A DNA stretch of 64,000 nt from Gelidibacter japonicus (GCF_010725055.1 NZ_BJKB01000003.1:1-64000); one strand, 5' to 3'. Counted from the stretch's first letter, positions 9,701 to 18,451 are shown. The notes: generated by a model not told the origin, from the sequence alone. Made by a program: numbers and translations.

Positions 9701-9942
9701 CGGATTTTATCAAATTCAGAGAGTTGAACCTCTCTTACAGTCTTCCTAGAAAGGTTTTGAAAGATCTTTTTATTAATGATTTAAGACTTTCGTTAATTGC
9801 CAGAAACCTATTTTTCATTTCGAAAGATATTGATAACGTAGACCCAGAGGCAGCACTGAACAACTTGAATTCTCAGGGTATTGAAAGATTCGGTATTCCA
9901 TCAACCAGGAGCTATGGATTTTCTGTAAATGTTAAATTTTAA
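6751..9942 (+). CDS. SusC/RagA-family TonB-dependent outer-membrane transporter (locus 1)
   Basis: A 1063-residue outer-membrane import channel. A signal peptide (1-22, ending SSFAQ) is followed by a carboxypeptidase-regulatory-like domain (about 26-110, with GVNVVVEGTSNGG and VTDFDGKYTI), then a TonB plug whose start carries DEVVVTALGIKRE, a typical SusC motif, and VVDGIPV; the remainder is a beta-barrel ending in an aromatic-rich strand (SVNVKF). With the SusD lipoprotein 12 bases downstream it forms a surface complex that takes up oligomers using TonB energy. Genes behind it (DUF1343, MurQ, NagZ-type GH3) suggest the cargo is a MurNAc- or GlcNAc-containing fragment such as disaccharide or muropeptide; this is inference from context. 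Confidence 0.95.
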   Translation: MKNYCYQLIAMLFLLVAQSSFAQTASVSGIVTDKATGIPLIGVNVVVEGTSNGGVTDFDGKYTITSANPLQGKTLVFSFVGYKTVSFSIQSNNQELNVGMEEDATSLDEVVVTALGIKRESKALGYSLTQVDGEEISQVKTTSAVNSLQGRVAGVNVSTTSAGAAGSSRIVIRGASSLTGNNQPLYVVDGIPVINNTKSSVVGPTNDGTGDGGDDISSINPDDIESISVLKGSSAAALYGSLASNGVIMITTKSGKGQQDLGIEYSSSYTFDRVNTSLQDIQTIYGQGDNGLKPGYEFDVNNNPVEIANMENAIDDSFVSTLQSWGALMDGSMVYNWDGVKRPYSYKGNNLDKFYQTGTTAVNTLALSKGGDGYNYRFSMSNLDNSDIFPNSTLNRKSLSLNASAKINPKLTSTINAKYVIEKVHNRINIGDTPGNANTVANVLPSSLDIYDLKPGSNEQGTELLFQPSQFISNPYWAVNNFNNDDKKNRLTASTVLRYDITEWLYATGRAGIDTYDFARRAVTPYGTAYRPGGEMSQSKATYTSFDADFMLGIEKSITDRISTNSIIGANTRSSTYEQLSALGRGFIVIGLEDINNTTLPEPKNDYFKTKTNSIYGSFEVDYNKFFYLTFTGRNDWFSTLSYPGKDTPNNDFYWSLSGSLLLSEAFDLPSAFNYLKLRGSYAQVAGGAQNAYALNLDYAVTGSFQGQSFGQLNGNSIPNPNLVPFQKDETEFGLEGRFFNNRLNLDVAYYQNETTNDIVRAAASQSSGFTSSILNIGALQNKGIELLIGGSPIRTDDFSWNTSFNLGYNDSKILSTDEEDTPINVDGSQTRSRTAIISHIVGEHYGVIYGSSYKRDESGNIMYDITGSIPKPIQGENKILGQGVAPYTLGFSNSFRYKNVTLGFLIDAKYGGSVHSGTNRELLLRGLHKKTLEGRENGLVVSGIDNATGDPFTMTVAPENLRTYYGVMLEESRGISEEVVYSTDFIKFRELNLSYSLPRKVLKDLFINDLRLSLIARNLFFISKDIDNVDPEAALNNLNSQGIERFGIPSTRSYGFSVNVKF

Positions 9943-9954
9943 AAAAAACTGAAA

Positions 9955-11442
9955 ATGAAAAAAATACTTATTTTACTAGCAATAGTCGTCATGTTTGGAT
10001 CGTGCGATGAAGGTTTTGAGGAGCTCAATGTCAACCCCACAAAACCAACACAACTAGATCCGTCAACAAAGTTGACATTCATTCAATTGTACACGGGTGG
10101 GAGTAGTTATGTGGCAACTTTATTTTACAACGTGATCCATTTTATGCAGAATATCCAGCATCTTAACAACACTTCTTATGTTTCATTCCTATACAAAGAA
10201 GGTAATACTCATCAGCTGTTTGAAGAACAGTTCTCAAATACTGTAAAAAACGTTGTGGACCTAGAGACGCAATTGGCTAACAGTACGAGCCCTACCGCAC
10301 CGGTAGATTTGGCCATTGCCAAAGTGCAAAGGGTACTTATCTTTAGTAGGCTTACAGATGCCTATGGAGATATTCCTTATAGTGAAGCAGGAAAAGGCTT
10401 TATAGAAGGCATCCGGTTTCCAAAATACGACAGACAAAGCGAAATCTATAAAGATATGTTGGAGACCTTGGAGAGCTCTGCAGCAATATTAAGTCCTGGC
10501 ACTGTTAGCTCTTATGGCTCAGCCGATTTATTATTTGCCGGCGATACGGATAAATGGAGAAAGTTTGCCAACTCACTGATGTTGCGTTTGGCCATGAGAA
10601 TGGTGAAAGTTGATAATGATGGAGCGAAGGCTTGGGCAACCAAAGCGATTGCAGGCGGGGTAATGGAAAGTAATGATGATATTGCCTTTACTCAATACGA
10701 AAACTCTGCCAATGATGGTGGTCCTAATGTCAACCCACTTACAAAAAGCTTTACTTCAAGGTCGGCTACACAAGTTAAAATATCTAAGACGCTTATGGAT
10801 TATATGAAAGATCGGAATGATCCACGGGTTTCAGTGTTATTCTCCACAGTGGATGGCGATACAGACTTTGCGCTTCAATCGGGTCAAGACATTAATGTCG
10901 CCACTCGTGGGAATGCAAATTCTAAACCTAATATTAACATTTTTGGTGGCTCAGGTATCATTATCTATGATGCGCCACTCTTTTTCCAAACCTACGCTGA
11001 AGTTGAATTTATGCTTGCAGAAGCGGCAGAACGCTGGGGATTGGCCGGTGGCAATGTAGAGGCTCATTATAACGCAGGGGTCACTGCGGCCATGCAATAC
11101 CTTTCTCTGTACGGGCACGGTGTTGAGATTACAACAAGCCAGATCAATGATTATTTGGCAGCCAATCCTTTCGTGCCGGCCGATGCATTGAAGATGATTA
11201 ATGAGCAATATTGGGTCGCCACTTTTGGCAACGGGCTAGAGACATTTTCAAATTGGAAAAGATCAGGCTATCCTGAGTTGGTACCTGCAAATGTTGCAGC
11301 CTTACTTACAGATGGGCAAATTCCAAGAAGATTGCCTTATCCTGGTTCTGAAAAGTTGAATAACCCAGAAAAGCTTGCGGAAGCAATTCAACAACAAGGT
11401 GGCGATGGCCTTTTGACAAGAATGTGGTGGGATAAAAATTAA
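9955..11442 (+). CDS. SusD/RagB-family nutrient-binding lipoprotein (locus 1)
   Basis: A 495-residue surface lipoprotein. The N-terminus MKKILILLAIVVMFGSCDE has a lipobox with lipidated Cys17, followed by the FEELNVNPT segment that opens many SusD-like proteins. The body carries TPR-like helical segments, including SRLTDAYGDIPYSEA (about 123-137) and QTYAEVEFMLAEAAER, a hallmark of the family. SusD covers the SusC channel and binds the glycan. It lies 12 bases after susC. A strong terminator hairpin follows its stop codon, so the pair can be made in excess over the downstream enzymes, as is common for SusCD pairs. Confidence 0.93.
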   Translation: MKKILILLAIVVMFGSCDEGFEELNVNPTKPTQLDPSTKLTFIQLYTGGSSYVATLFYNVIHFMQNIQHLNNTSYVSFLYKEGNTHQLFEEQFSNTVKNVVDLETQLANSTSPTAPVDLAIAKVQRVLIFSRLTDAYGDIPYSEAGKGFIEGIRFPKYDRQSEIYKDMLETLESSAAILSPGTVSSYGSADLLFAGDTDKWRKFANSLMLRLAMRMVKVDNDGAKAWATKAIAGGVMESNDDIAFTQYENSANDGGPNVNPLTKSFTSRSATQVKISKTLMDYMKDRNDPRVSVLFSTVDGDTDFALQSGQDINVATRGNANSKPNINIFGGSGIIIYDAPLFFQTYAEVEFMLAEAAERWGLAGGNVEAHYNAGVTAAMQYLSLYGHGVEITTSQINDYLAANPFVPADALKMINEQYWVATFGNGLETFSNWKRSGYPELVPANVAALLTDGQIPRRLPYPGSEKLNNPEKLAEAIQQQGGDGLLTRMWWDKN

Positions 11443-11467
11443 TATCAATTTAGTTAGTTTGATGACT

Positions 11468-11519
11468 GAGGTGAGGGAATTAAAATTTCACGACATTAAT
11501 TGCTCTCACCTCTTTTTTT
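11468..11519 (+). terminator. Terminator or attenuator after susD, ending just before the next start codon
   Basis: GAGGTGAG (11468-11475) pairs with CTCACCTC (11505-11512), and inside it AATTAA (11478-11483) pairs with TTAATT (11496-11501). Seven T residues follow (11513-11519). The next gene's ATG is at 11523, so transcripts that stop here never include that gene. Partial read-through would set the ratio of SusCD to the enzymes. Confidence 0.8.
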
Positions 11520-11522
11520 ATA

Positions 11523-12740
11523 ATGCTCAGTTTAAAGAATAATCCATATATTTTGAAAAAAGTGAGTCTAGGGCTTGATGTTTTGGTGGCGGATGGCCAC
11601 CTTCAAAAAACATTTCGGGGGAATGTCGCCTTATTGGCCCACAACGCCTCTGTAGATTCCAGTCTCGTTCATGCTGCAGTAAGGTTGAAGTCAATTTTTG
11701 GTACGCGCTTTATCAAATTATTTGGTCCTCAACACGGATTTACGACAGATGCCCAGGATAATATGATTGAAACAGATCATTATACACACTCTTATTTTAA
11801 CATTCCCGTATATTCACTGTATTCTGAAGTTAGAGTGCCAACAGATGAGATGCTTGAAGGTGTTGACCACCTATTTGTCGATCTACAAGATATAGGCTGT
11901 AGAATGTACACCTACATCTATACACTCACTTTACTTCTCGAAAAATGCAGCAATAGCGGGATTGAAATTATCGTTTTGGATAGACCAAATCCGTTAAATG
12001 GTGTGGATCTGGAAGGAAATATATTAGATCTGCAATTTGAATCGTTTATAGGCCGACATCCAATTCCCGTGCGTCATGGTATGACCATTGGTGAAGTGGC
12101 GCTGATGCATCAAACCTATTGGGCCAAGGAGAAAGCCAATTTGAAAGTCATAAAAATGCAACATTGGAATCGTCATATGTATTTTGATGACACCGGATTG
12201 CATTGGCTTTTACCGTCCCCTAACTTGGGACGAACAGAAAGCTCCTTAACGTTTCCGGCCATCGTTCTATTTGAAGGCACTAATTTAAGTGAAGGGAGAG
12301 GGACCACCCAAGCATTGGAAATTATGGGTCATCCCAAAATTGAACCTTTTTCATTTTTTAAAGGTTATTTGGAAGCCAAAATAAAGCAATCAGAGTTAGA
12401 GGGATTTATACTGAGGCCTATAACTTTCATTCCTACATTTCAAAAGCAAATGGATCAGGTGTGTGGTGGACTACAACTTCATATAACAGACCGGACTAAA
12501 TATAAACCTTGGCGTATTGGCCAATTTCTGATAAGGGAAACCTATCATTATTTGGGAGATGACTTTGAGTGGCTTCAGCCACCCTACGAGTATAATTACA
12601 CGCAGGAACCTATTGATATTATTAACGGAACAGACAAATTAAGACATTGGATCACTACAAACGGTTCTATGGAAGCATTGAATGATTTTGAAGATTTAAA
12701 AAATTATAAGTTGCAGCTTGAAGACATTAAGATCTATTGA
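11523..12740 (+). CDS. DUF1343 / NamZ-family protein without signal peptide
   Basis: A 405-residue member of DUF1343 (GH171), the family of exo-beta-N-acetylmuramidase NamZ, which removes MurNAc from the non-reducing end of peptidoglycan fragments. Conserved blocks are visible: GPQHGF (about 77-82), VDLQDIGCRMYTYIYT, VLDRPNPLNG, PSPNLG and EGTNLSEGRGT. There is no signal peptide or lipobox, so it is predicted to be cytoplasmic, unlike its paralogue at 18452. In that paralogue the first block is SPEHGF; here the glutamate is glutamine, though a QDNMIE block follows. The annotated ATG lies three bases after a terminator T run and has no room for a ribosome site, so a later GTG (codon 14) or TTG could be the real start; the conserved domain begins near residue 17. 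Followed by a transporter after 102 bases. Confidence 0.82.
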   Translation: MLSLKNNPYILKKVSLGLDVLVADGHLQKTFRGNVALLAHNASVDSSLVHAAVRLKSIFGTRFIKLFGPQHGFTTDAQDNMIETDHYTHSYFNIPVYSLYSEVRVPTDEMLEGVDHLFVDLQDIGCRMYTYIYTLTLLLEKCSNSGIEIIVLDRPNPLNGVDLEGNILDLQFESFIGRHPIPVRHGMTIGEVALMHQTYWAKEKANLKVIKMQHWNRHMYFDDTGLHWLLPSPNLGRTESSLTFPAIVLFEGTNLSEGRGTTQALEIMGHPKIEPFSFFKGYLEAKIKQSELEGFILRPITFIPTFQKQMDQVCGGLQLHITDRTKYKPWRIGQFLIRETYHYLGDDFEWLQPPYEYNYTQEPIDIINGTDKLRHWITTNGSMEALNDFEDLKNYKLQLEDIKIY

Positions 12741-12842
12741 AGTATTTTTAACCATTATACTTGGAGGGACTTAACGACGGAGTTATGATCTGAAAATTTA
12801 AAAATCAAATAAACCAATTTAAAATAAAAACAGGATACACCA

Positions 12843-14312
12843 ATGAGCGCAACAATAATTCTAATAATAATAGCCTTATATTTTGGACTTTTGATGTTGA
12901 TATCACACATCGTTTCCAAGAACACCAGTGAAGAATCCTATTATACTGGCGATAGAAAATCGCCATGGCAGATCGTAGCGTTTGGGATGATTGGTGCCGT
13001 TTTGTCTGGGGTTACTTTTGTGTCTATTCCTGGGATGGTAGGCAATAGCTATTTTTATTATTTACAGTTTGTTTTTGGTAATGTTGTTGGTTATGTTTTT
13101 ATAACTTATGTCTTGGTTCCCATTTATTACGATTTGAAATTGGTATCCATATATACCTATTTAGAAACGCGCTTTGGTGTTAAGACCTATAAGACGGGCT
13201 CCATGTTTTTCTTGATTTCGCAATCATTTGGAGCGGCTTTACGGTTGATGCTCGCCGCGAAGATTTTGCAATATGCTGTTTTTGATGCCTTTAATATTCC
13301 ATTTTTTGTTACGGTCATCCTTATATTGGCACTTATCTGGTTGTACACTAACAAATCAGGTATAAAAACCATCGTTTGGACAGACACTTTGCAAACCTTT
13401 TTCTTGTTACTGGCGGTCATCGTATCCATTTATATTGTCAAAACCTCTTTGGACTTAAGTGTAATGGACACCGTTGCTGCAGTAACCAACCACGAGTACT
13501 TTAAAGTGTTCGATTGGGATTTCCATTCGGGAAACAACTTCTACAAACAGTTTATTTCAGGGGTATTGATAGCCGTGGCCATGGTGGGTCTTGATCAGAA
13601 TATGATGCAAAAAACCTTGACCTGTAAATCTAAAAAGGAAGCCCAGAAAAACATCCTTACTTTTAGTATTTTTCTGGCCATCACCCAGTTTTTGTTTTTG
13701 GGCTTGGGGGTCATGCTCTATTTATATGCCGAGCAATTTGGGATCCAATTGGAAATGGAAAACGGAAGTTTAATCAATACCGATAATTTATTCCCAATGC
13801 TTTCGTTGAACCATTTCGGCATTATTGCCGGGGTTAGTTTTATACTGGGAATAACGGCCGCTTCTTTTTCTAGCGCCGACTCTGCTTTGACTGCATTGAC
13901 AACGTCATTTACGCATGATTTTTTGAATATCAAAACGAAATCGTCCAAGAAAAAACTTCAGCTAAAAAATCGCACTTTGTTTGGCTTCTCAGCATTTATT
14001 TTTTTAATCATTATGCTTTTTTCAGAAAGTAAAGGCGATGTTATTTCAACCATTTTTAAAGTGGCAGGTTACACTTATGGCCCTTTGCTAGGATTGTATT
14101 TATTGGGCATTTTTACCAAAGTTAAAATTTATGATAGCGCTGTGCCCTATATCTGTATTGCTATGCCGTTGGTGACTTACTTTTTGAACTACTTTTTTAT
14201 TGAATGGTATAACTTTGATTTTGGGTTCATGAATATTTTCGTCAATGCCTCGCTAACTATAATATGCTTGTTACTGGTAAAGAATCCCCATAAAACCAAA
14301 AGCCTAACCTAA
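12843..14312 (+). CDS. Sodium:solute symporter (SSS family), probable amino-sugar importer
   Basis: A 489-residue inner-membrane protein with about 13 hydrophobic spans and the SSS-family pattern: an N-terminal span followed by SEESYYTGDRKSPWQIVAFG, GAVLSGVTFVSIPGMVG (sodium-site region of the first inverted repeat), IVWTDTLQTFF, and the later FSSADSALTALTTSF segment where sodium-coordinating serines lie in SSS proteins. It is placed between a DUF1343 gene and murQ. In Tannerella forsythia a MurNAc transporter (MurT) is encoded next to murQ, so import of MurNAc or a related sugar from the periplasm is the likely role here (inference from context). It could also take sialic acid or other sugars. 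Domains appear complete. Confidence 0.85.
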   Translation: MSATIILIIIALYFGLLMLISHIVSKNTSEESYYTGDRKSPWQIVAFGMIGAVLSGVTFVSIPGMVGNSYFYYLQFVFGNVVGYVFITYVLVPIYYDLKLVSIYTYLETRFGVKTYKTGSMFFLISQSFGAALRLMLAAKILQYAVFDAFNIPFFVTVILILALIWLYTNKSGIKTIVWTDTLQTFFLLLAVIVSIYIVKTSLDLSVMDTVAAVTNHEYFKVFDWDFHSGNNFYKQFISGVLIAVAMVGLDQNMMQKTLTCKSKKEAQKNILTFSIFLAITQFLFLGLGVMLYLYAEQFGIQLEMENGSLINTDNLFPMLSLNHFGIIAGVSFILGITAASFSSADSALTALTTSFTHDFLNIKTKSSKKKLQLKNRTLFGFSAFIFLIIMLFSESKGDVISTIFKVAGYTYGPLLGLYLLGIFTKVKIYDSAVPYICIAMPLVTYFLNYFFIEWYNFDFGFMNIFVNASLTIICLLLVKNPHKTKSLT

Positions 14313-14335
14313 TAGCTAATTAAATCTTAAATCCT

Positions 14336-15157
14336 ATGAAACTTAAATTGACCACCGAACAAGCGTCGGATTATAATGATTTGGAAAAGATGGACACTCT
14401 CCAGCTGCTATCAAATATGAATAAAGAGGACAAAACGGTTCCTCAAGCCATTGAAAAAGCCATTCCCCAAATTCAAAAACTAGTGGATGCCATATATTCT
14501 AAAATGAAAGATGGTGGACGTTTATTTTATATAGGCGCAGGAACCAGTGGTCGTTTGGGAGTGTTGGATGCTTCTGAATGTCCACCAACTTACGGCGTCC
14601 CTGATAATATGGTCATTGGCATCATTGCAGGAGGGGATAGCGCACTTAGAAAAGCGGTCGAAAATGCGGAAGACAATACCGAATTGGCTTGGCAAGATTT
14701 AAATAAATATGCCATCACAAAAAACGACGTGCTGATAGGAATTGCAGCCTCTGGAACCACACCCTATGTGATTGGAGGTATTAAGGAAGCTAAGCAACAC
14801 GGCATTGTTACGGGCTGTATTACCTGTAATAAAAATTCGCCTCTGTCCTTGGAAGTGGATCATCCTATCGAATTGGTCGTTGGTCCAGAGTTTGTCACCG
14901 GAAGTACCAGAATGAAAGCGGGAACCGCTCAAAAAATAGCTTTAAATATGATTTCTACTACGGTAATGATCAAATTGGGTAGGGTTCGAGGCAATAAAAT
15001 GATAGACATGCAGCTGTCAAATAAGAAATTGGTCAATAGAGCAGTTCAAATGATCATGAACGAACTTCAAGTGGATGAAGGCATGGCTGGTAAATTGTTG
15101 GCCGAGCATAAAAATGTCAGAAAGGCGATTGATAGCTATAATTCTCATAAAAAATGA
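14336..15157 (+). CDS. murQ: N-acetylmuramic acid 6-phosphate etherase MurQ
   Basis: A cytoplasmic lyase that splits the D-lactyl ether of MurNAc-6-phosphate to give GlcNAc-6-phosphate, the committed step of MurNAc catabolism. The SIS fold is clear: YIGAGTSGRLGVLDASECPPTYG (with Glu81, matching the catalytic glutamate in the DASECPP block), then AVENAEDN (Glu112, the second conserved glutamate), AASGTTPYV and GSTRMKAGTAQK. At 273 residues it is somewhat shorter at the C-terminus than the E. coli enzyme of about 298. The last four bases overlap the start of the GH3 gene (ATGA), indicating translational coupling. A MurNAc kinase is needed to supply its substrate and is not in the window. Confidence 0.95.
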   Translation: MKLKLTTEQASDYNDLEKMDTLQLLSNMNKEDKTVPQAIEKAIPQIQKLVDAIYSKMKDGGRLFYIGAGTSGRLGVLDASECPPTYGVPDNMVIGIIAGGDSALRKAVENAEDNTELAWQDLNKYAITKNDVLIGIAASGTTPYVIGGIKEAKQHGIVTGCITCNKNSPLSLEVDHPIELVVGPEFVTGSTRMKAGTAQKIALNMISTTVMIKLGRVRGNKMIDMQLSNKKLVNRAVQMIMNELQVDEGMAGKLLAEHKNVRKAIDSYNSHKK

Positions 15158-16845
15158 AAAAAACTTTACCGATACTGAGTCTTGTGATTCTCATGATGGC
15201 GTCCTGCGCAAAGGTGCCCAGCAAACGTCTGATAGAAATTGACGAGCAGGCACATTGGGTCGATAGTATCTATAGCAACATGTCCTTAAAGGAAAAAGTG
15301 GGACAGTTATTTATGGTCAGTGCGTATTCCAACAGAAATGATTCACATACCGATTCTATTCAAAAACTGATCAACGACTATCACTTAGGCGGTCTTATCT
15401 TCTTTCAAGGTGGACCAATCCGACAGGCAACACAGACCAATCACTACCAATCGATTTCTAAAATTCCTTTATTTATTGGAATTGATGGTGAATGGGGGCT
15501 AAACATGCGCTTGGATAGTACGTCAAGGTATCCTTATAATATGACCTTAGGTGCGATAACTGATCATAAAATCATTAAAAAGATCGGAGAACAAATTGGA
15601 AAAGATTGCAAACGAATGGGCATTCATATCAATTTTGCGCCCGTGGTTGATATCAATACCAATTCAAAAAATCCTGTCATTGGTGTGCGCTCCTTCGGTG
15701 AAGATAAAGTTAATGTCACAGAAAAAGCGTGGGCATTTACCGATGGACTACAAAGCGTTGGAGTTTTGGCCTGTGCGAAGCATTTTCCTGGACATGGGGA
15801 TACTGCTTCCGATTCGCATAAAACCCTGCCAACAGTGTCGTTTTCAAAAGAAAGAATTGACGCGATAGAACTCTATCCATATAAAGAGTTATTCAATAAA
15901 GGCGTTGCAGGCGTTATGGTCGCCCATTTGAACGTCCCCAATTTAGAAAGTCAAGAAGGATTGCCTTCTTCATTGTCCTACCAAATAGTTACGGAATTGC
16001 TTAAAGAACAATTGGGCTACGAGGGACTTATTTTTACGGATGCCTTAAACATGAAAGGTGTGGCTGATTATGGGCAGCCCGGAGATATCGATCTGGCGGC
16101 CTTTAAAGCTGGTAACGATGTGCTTCTCTTTACGGAAGACGCACCAAAGGCCATCTTGAAAATCATGGCAGCTTATGAACAAAATGACATTTCTGAAGCT
16201 CGTTTGGCACATTCTGTTAAGAAAATCCTTGCCGCTAAATTTGATGCAGGACTAAATCGCTATGAACCTATTGAAACGGAGGGTCTTATTAATGATTTAA
16301 ATCAAGATGTGAACGCTCAGTTGTACGATGAAGCCATTAAAAACGCCATTACCTTAGTTAAAAATGAGGGTCAATTAGTGCCCATGAAAAACAATACTCC
16401 AGAAAAGATTGGGTTTTTGAAGTTGGGTGACGACTCCGCAGAACTATTCTTAGAGTCTTTAAAGTTAAAAGGTGACATTACCGATATGTCTAATCTATCT
16501 GCTAAAAAATTATCGGAGGAACTGAGTAAATACGATAAAATTATCATAGGCTACCACCGAAAAAACAGCAGGATCACGAGTGCCATTTCAAAGAAAGACA
16601 AAAAAACCATAGAAAACATTTCAAAAAAACATAAAACCATCCTATCCGTCTTTGCGAGTCAGTACAGTTTAAAAGAAACAGATTTAGAAGCCGTGGAAAC
16701 TGTGCTCATTTCGTACGAAAATTCAGAAATAGCGAATAAAGCTACTGCTGAAATTATTTTCGGAGAATCGGGGGTGAATGGTACATTGCCTGCGTCAATT
16801 TCAAAAGAATATCCTGTACGATTAGGGATTAACATTGCACAGTAA
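15154..16845 (+). CDS. nagZ: GH3 beta-N-acetylglucosaminidase, NagZ type, lipoprotein
   Basis: A 563-residue exo-glucosaminidase expected to remove non-reducing GlcNAc from peptidoglycan fragments. The leader MKKTLPILSLVILMMASCAK has a lipobox (Cys18), so it is membrane-anchored and outside the cytoplasm, unlike the cytosolic E. coli NagZ but like Bacillus subtilis NagZ, which is exported. The NagZ-specific loop KHFPGHGDTASDSH (209-222) includes the Asp-His dyad (Asp220, His222) that acts as acid/base in this subfamily, and the nucleophile is Asp296 in IFTDALNMKG. A C-terminal domain follows (about 385-560), shorter than in long GH3 enzymes. The B. subtilis murQ-murR-murP-amiE-nagZ-ybbC(namZ) operon has the same three partners. 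It overlaps murQ by four bases. Confidence 0.9.
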   Translation: MKKTLPILSLVILMMASCAKVPSKRLIEIDEQAHWVDSIYSNMSLKEKVGQLFMVSAYSNRNDSHTDSIQKLINDYHLGGLIFFQGGPIRQATQTNHYQSISKIPLFIGIDGEWGLNMRLDSTSRYPYNMTLGAITDHKIIKKIGEQIGKDCKRMGIHINFAPVVDINTNSKNPVIGVRSFGEDKVNVTEKAWAFTDGLQSVGVLACAKHFPGHGDTASDSHKTLPTVSFSKERIDAIELYPYKELFNKGVAGVMVAHLNVPNLESQEGLPSSLSYQIVTELLKEQLGYEGLIFTDALNMKGVADYGQPGDIDLAAFKAGNDVLLFTEDAPKAILKIMAAYEQNDISEARLAHSVKKILAAKFDAGLNRYEPIETEGLINDLNQDVNAQLYDEAIKNAITLVKNEGQLVPMKNNTPEKIGFLKLGDDSAELFLESLKLKGDITDMSNLSAKKLSEELSKYDKIIIGYHRKNSRITSAISKKDKKTIENISKKHKTILSVFASQYSLKETDLEAVETVLISYENSEIANKATAEIIFGESGVNGTLPASISKEYPVRLGINIAQ

Positions 16846-16877
16846 ATGGCTAATAATTCAACCTAAAACAGATAAAA

Positions 16878-18347
16878 ATGAAAAGAATTCTACACAACAA
16901 GCTCATCGTTTTATTGACCTGTATGACGATTCAAACCATGTTTTCTCAGGAGGTTATTATGGAAGGTCCACACCAAATGCAAAAAGAAGAGTTTGGTAAA
17001 GTTACGACAGATGCTACCCGACGGGATGCCAGTAAAAAAGCTGAAAAAATAATTGGTTTAAATGCTTTAAGAGCGCCCGCATTGAATAAAAAGGTATTTG
17101 GTTTCTTGCCTTACTGGGAGCAAAGCTCTGGGGCCCATAACAATATTCGCTATGATTTGCTGACTCATTTGGCCTGTTTTGATTTTTTGGTGCAATTGGA
17201 TGCCTCTATTGCTACACCTGCGGGATGGCCATGGACGGCTGAAATTAATGCCGCTCATGCACAAGGAGTAAAGGTAATTATGACTGTAGTTAATTTTGGT
17301 GGCGCCGATGGTGCAGATGCCGTGGTTTGGGAATTGATCACCAATCCGACCAAGAAAACCCTATTTTTCAATAATGTCAAAAGCTTAATTGAAACCTACA
17401 ATTTGGATGGAGTCAATATTGATTTTGAAGGTATGGCCACCAATCATCGGGGTGCAGAACTGAATGCATTTTTGTCTGACCTAACCACATTTATTCATGT
17501 TGAACTCCCAGGGAAAGAGGTGTCTTTTGATGGACCGGCTGTCAATTGGGGCGGATGGGATATAGAGGGTTTGGTGGATAGTGTGGATTACGTGGTCATT
17601 ATGGCTTATGATTATACGTCTGCAAACAGTGCGAATTCTGGTCCAGTTGCTCCTTTGATACATCACACTTCATGGAAACGATTTGTTAAACGCACTATAG
17701 AAACAGGAACCTATGCCGTACCTACTGCAAACAATCCTGAAAAATTGATTATGGCCGTTCCTTATTACGGGCAACATTGGAAAACAGAGACCAGCGTCTC
17801 CGAATCGGCAACCATATCGCATGTGTCATCCACACGTTATAGAAATACGGTAACCGAGGCAGATAGCCACGGTGGTTTTATATGGAATTCAGATTTCGAA
17901 TATCCATGGTACAGATGGAACGACGGGACCAATTGGAACCAAGTTTGGATAGATAATGAACTGAGCATCTCAAAAAAGTTCGATTTGGCCATAGCCAACA
18001 ATCTTGGAGGCGTAGGGATGTGGGCCTTAAATTATGACGGTGGTCGCCCAGAACTTTGGGAATTGATCAATACTAAGTTTGGTGCAACGGCCTCTGTTGG
18101 TGATGCAACTTTAAATCAGATTAAAATCCATCCCAATCCAACATCAGGTTATATAAACATAACACATGCTAACGCTGTCAAATTCACTAAAATGGAATTG
18201 TTCAATGTTATGGGTGCTTCTGTTTTAAAAGTGACCTCTCATTTTGAAAATATAAACATGACGTCATTGGAAAACGGTTTGTATTTTTTAGAAGTTGAAG
18301 ATGAACAAGGTGGCCAAGCCACATTTAAAATCTTAAAATCCAATTAA
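16878..18347 (+). CDS. GH18-family glycosidase with type IX secretion sorting domain
   Basis: A 489-residue exported enzyme. The signal peptide (1-23, ending TMFSQ) is followed by a GH18 barrel (about 70-400): VFGFLPYWEQ opens it, DGVNIDFEG (177-185) holds the catalytic Glu184 with Asp182, and VVIMAYDY and MWALNYDGG are later family motifs. The C-terminal 75 residues (IKIHPNPTSGYINI to FKILKSN) are a type A sorting domain of the type IX secretion system, so the protein should reach the cell surface or medium. GH18 includes chitinases, endo-beta-N-acetylglucosaminidases and peptidoglycan-active enzymes; the setting favours a GlcNAc-containing substrate such as peptidoglycan. It is the only enzyme of this locus with a sorting domain, so it may make the first endo-acting cut. 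Confidence 0.88.
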   Translation: MKRILHNKLIVLLTCMTIQTMFSQEVIMEGPHQMQKEEFGKVTTDATRRDASKKAEKIIGLNALRAPALNKKVFGFLPYWEQSSGAHNNIRYDLLTHLACFDFLVQLDASIATPAGWPWTAEINAAHAQGVKVIMTVVNFGGADGADAVVWELITNPTKKTLFFNNVKSLIETYNLDGVNIDFEGMATNHRGAELNAFLSDLTTFIHVELPGKEVSFDGPAVNWGGWDIEGLVDSVDYVVIMAYDYTSANSANSGPVAPLIHHTSWKRFVKRTIETGTYAVPTANNPEKLIMAVPYYGQHWKTETSVSESATISHVSSTRYRNTVTEADSHGGFIWNSDFEYPWYRWNDGTNWNQVWIDNELSISKKFDLAIANNLGGVGMWALNYDGGRPELWELINTKFGATASVGDATLNQIKIHPNPTSGYINITHANAVKFTKMELFNVMGASVLKVTSHFENINMTSLENGLYFLEVEDEQGGQATFKILKSN

Positions 18348-18451
18348 TTCATTCTGAGCCATTTGCAGCACTTGGTAAAACATAGTAAATTTTAAAAAAT
18401 AAGACTGCAATATCATTTTATCTTTTAATCACAAATTAAAACTCGAATATT

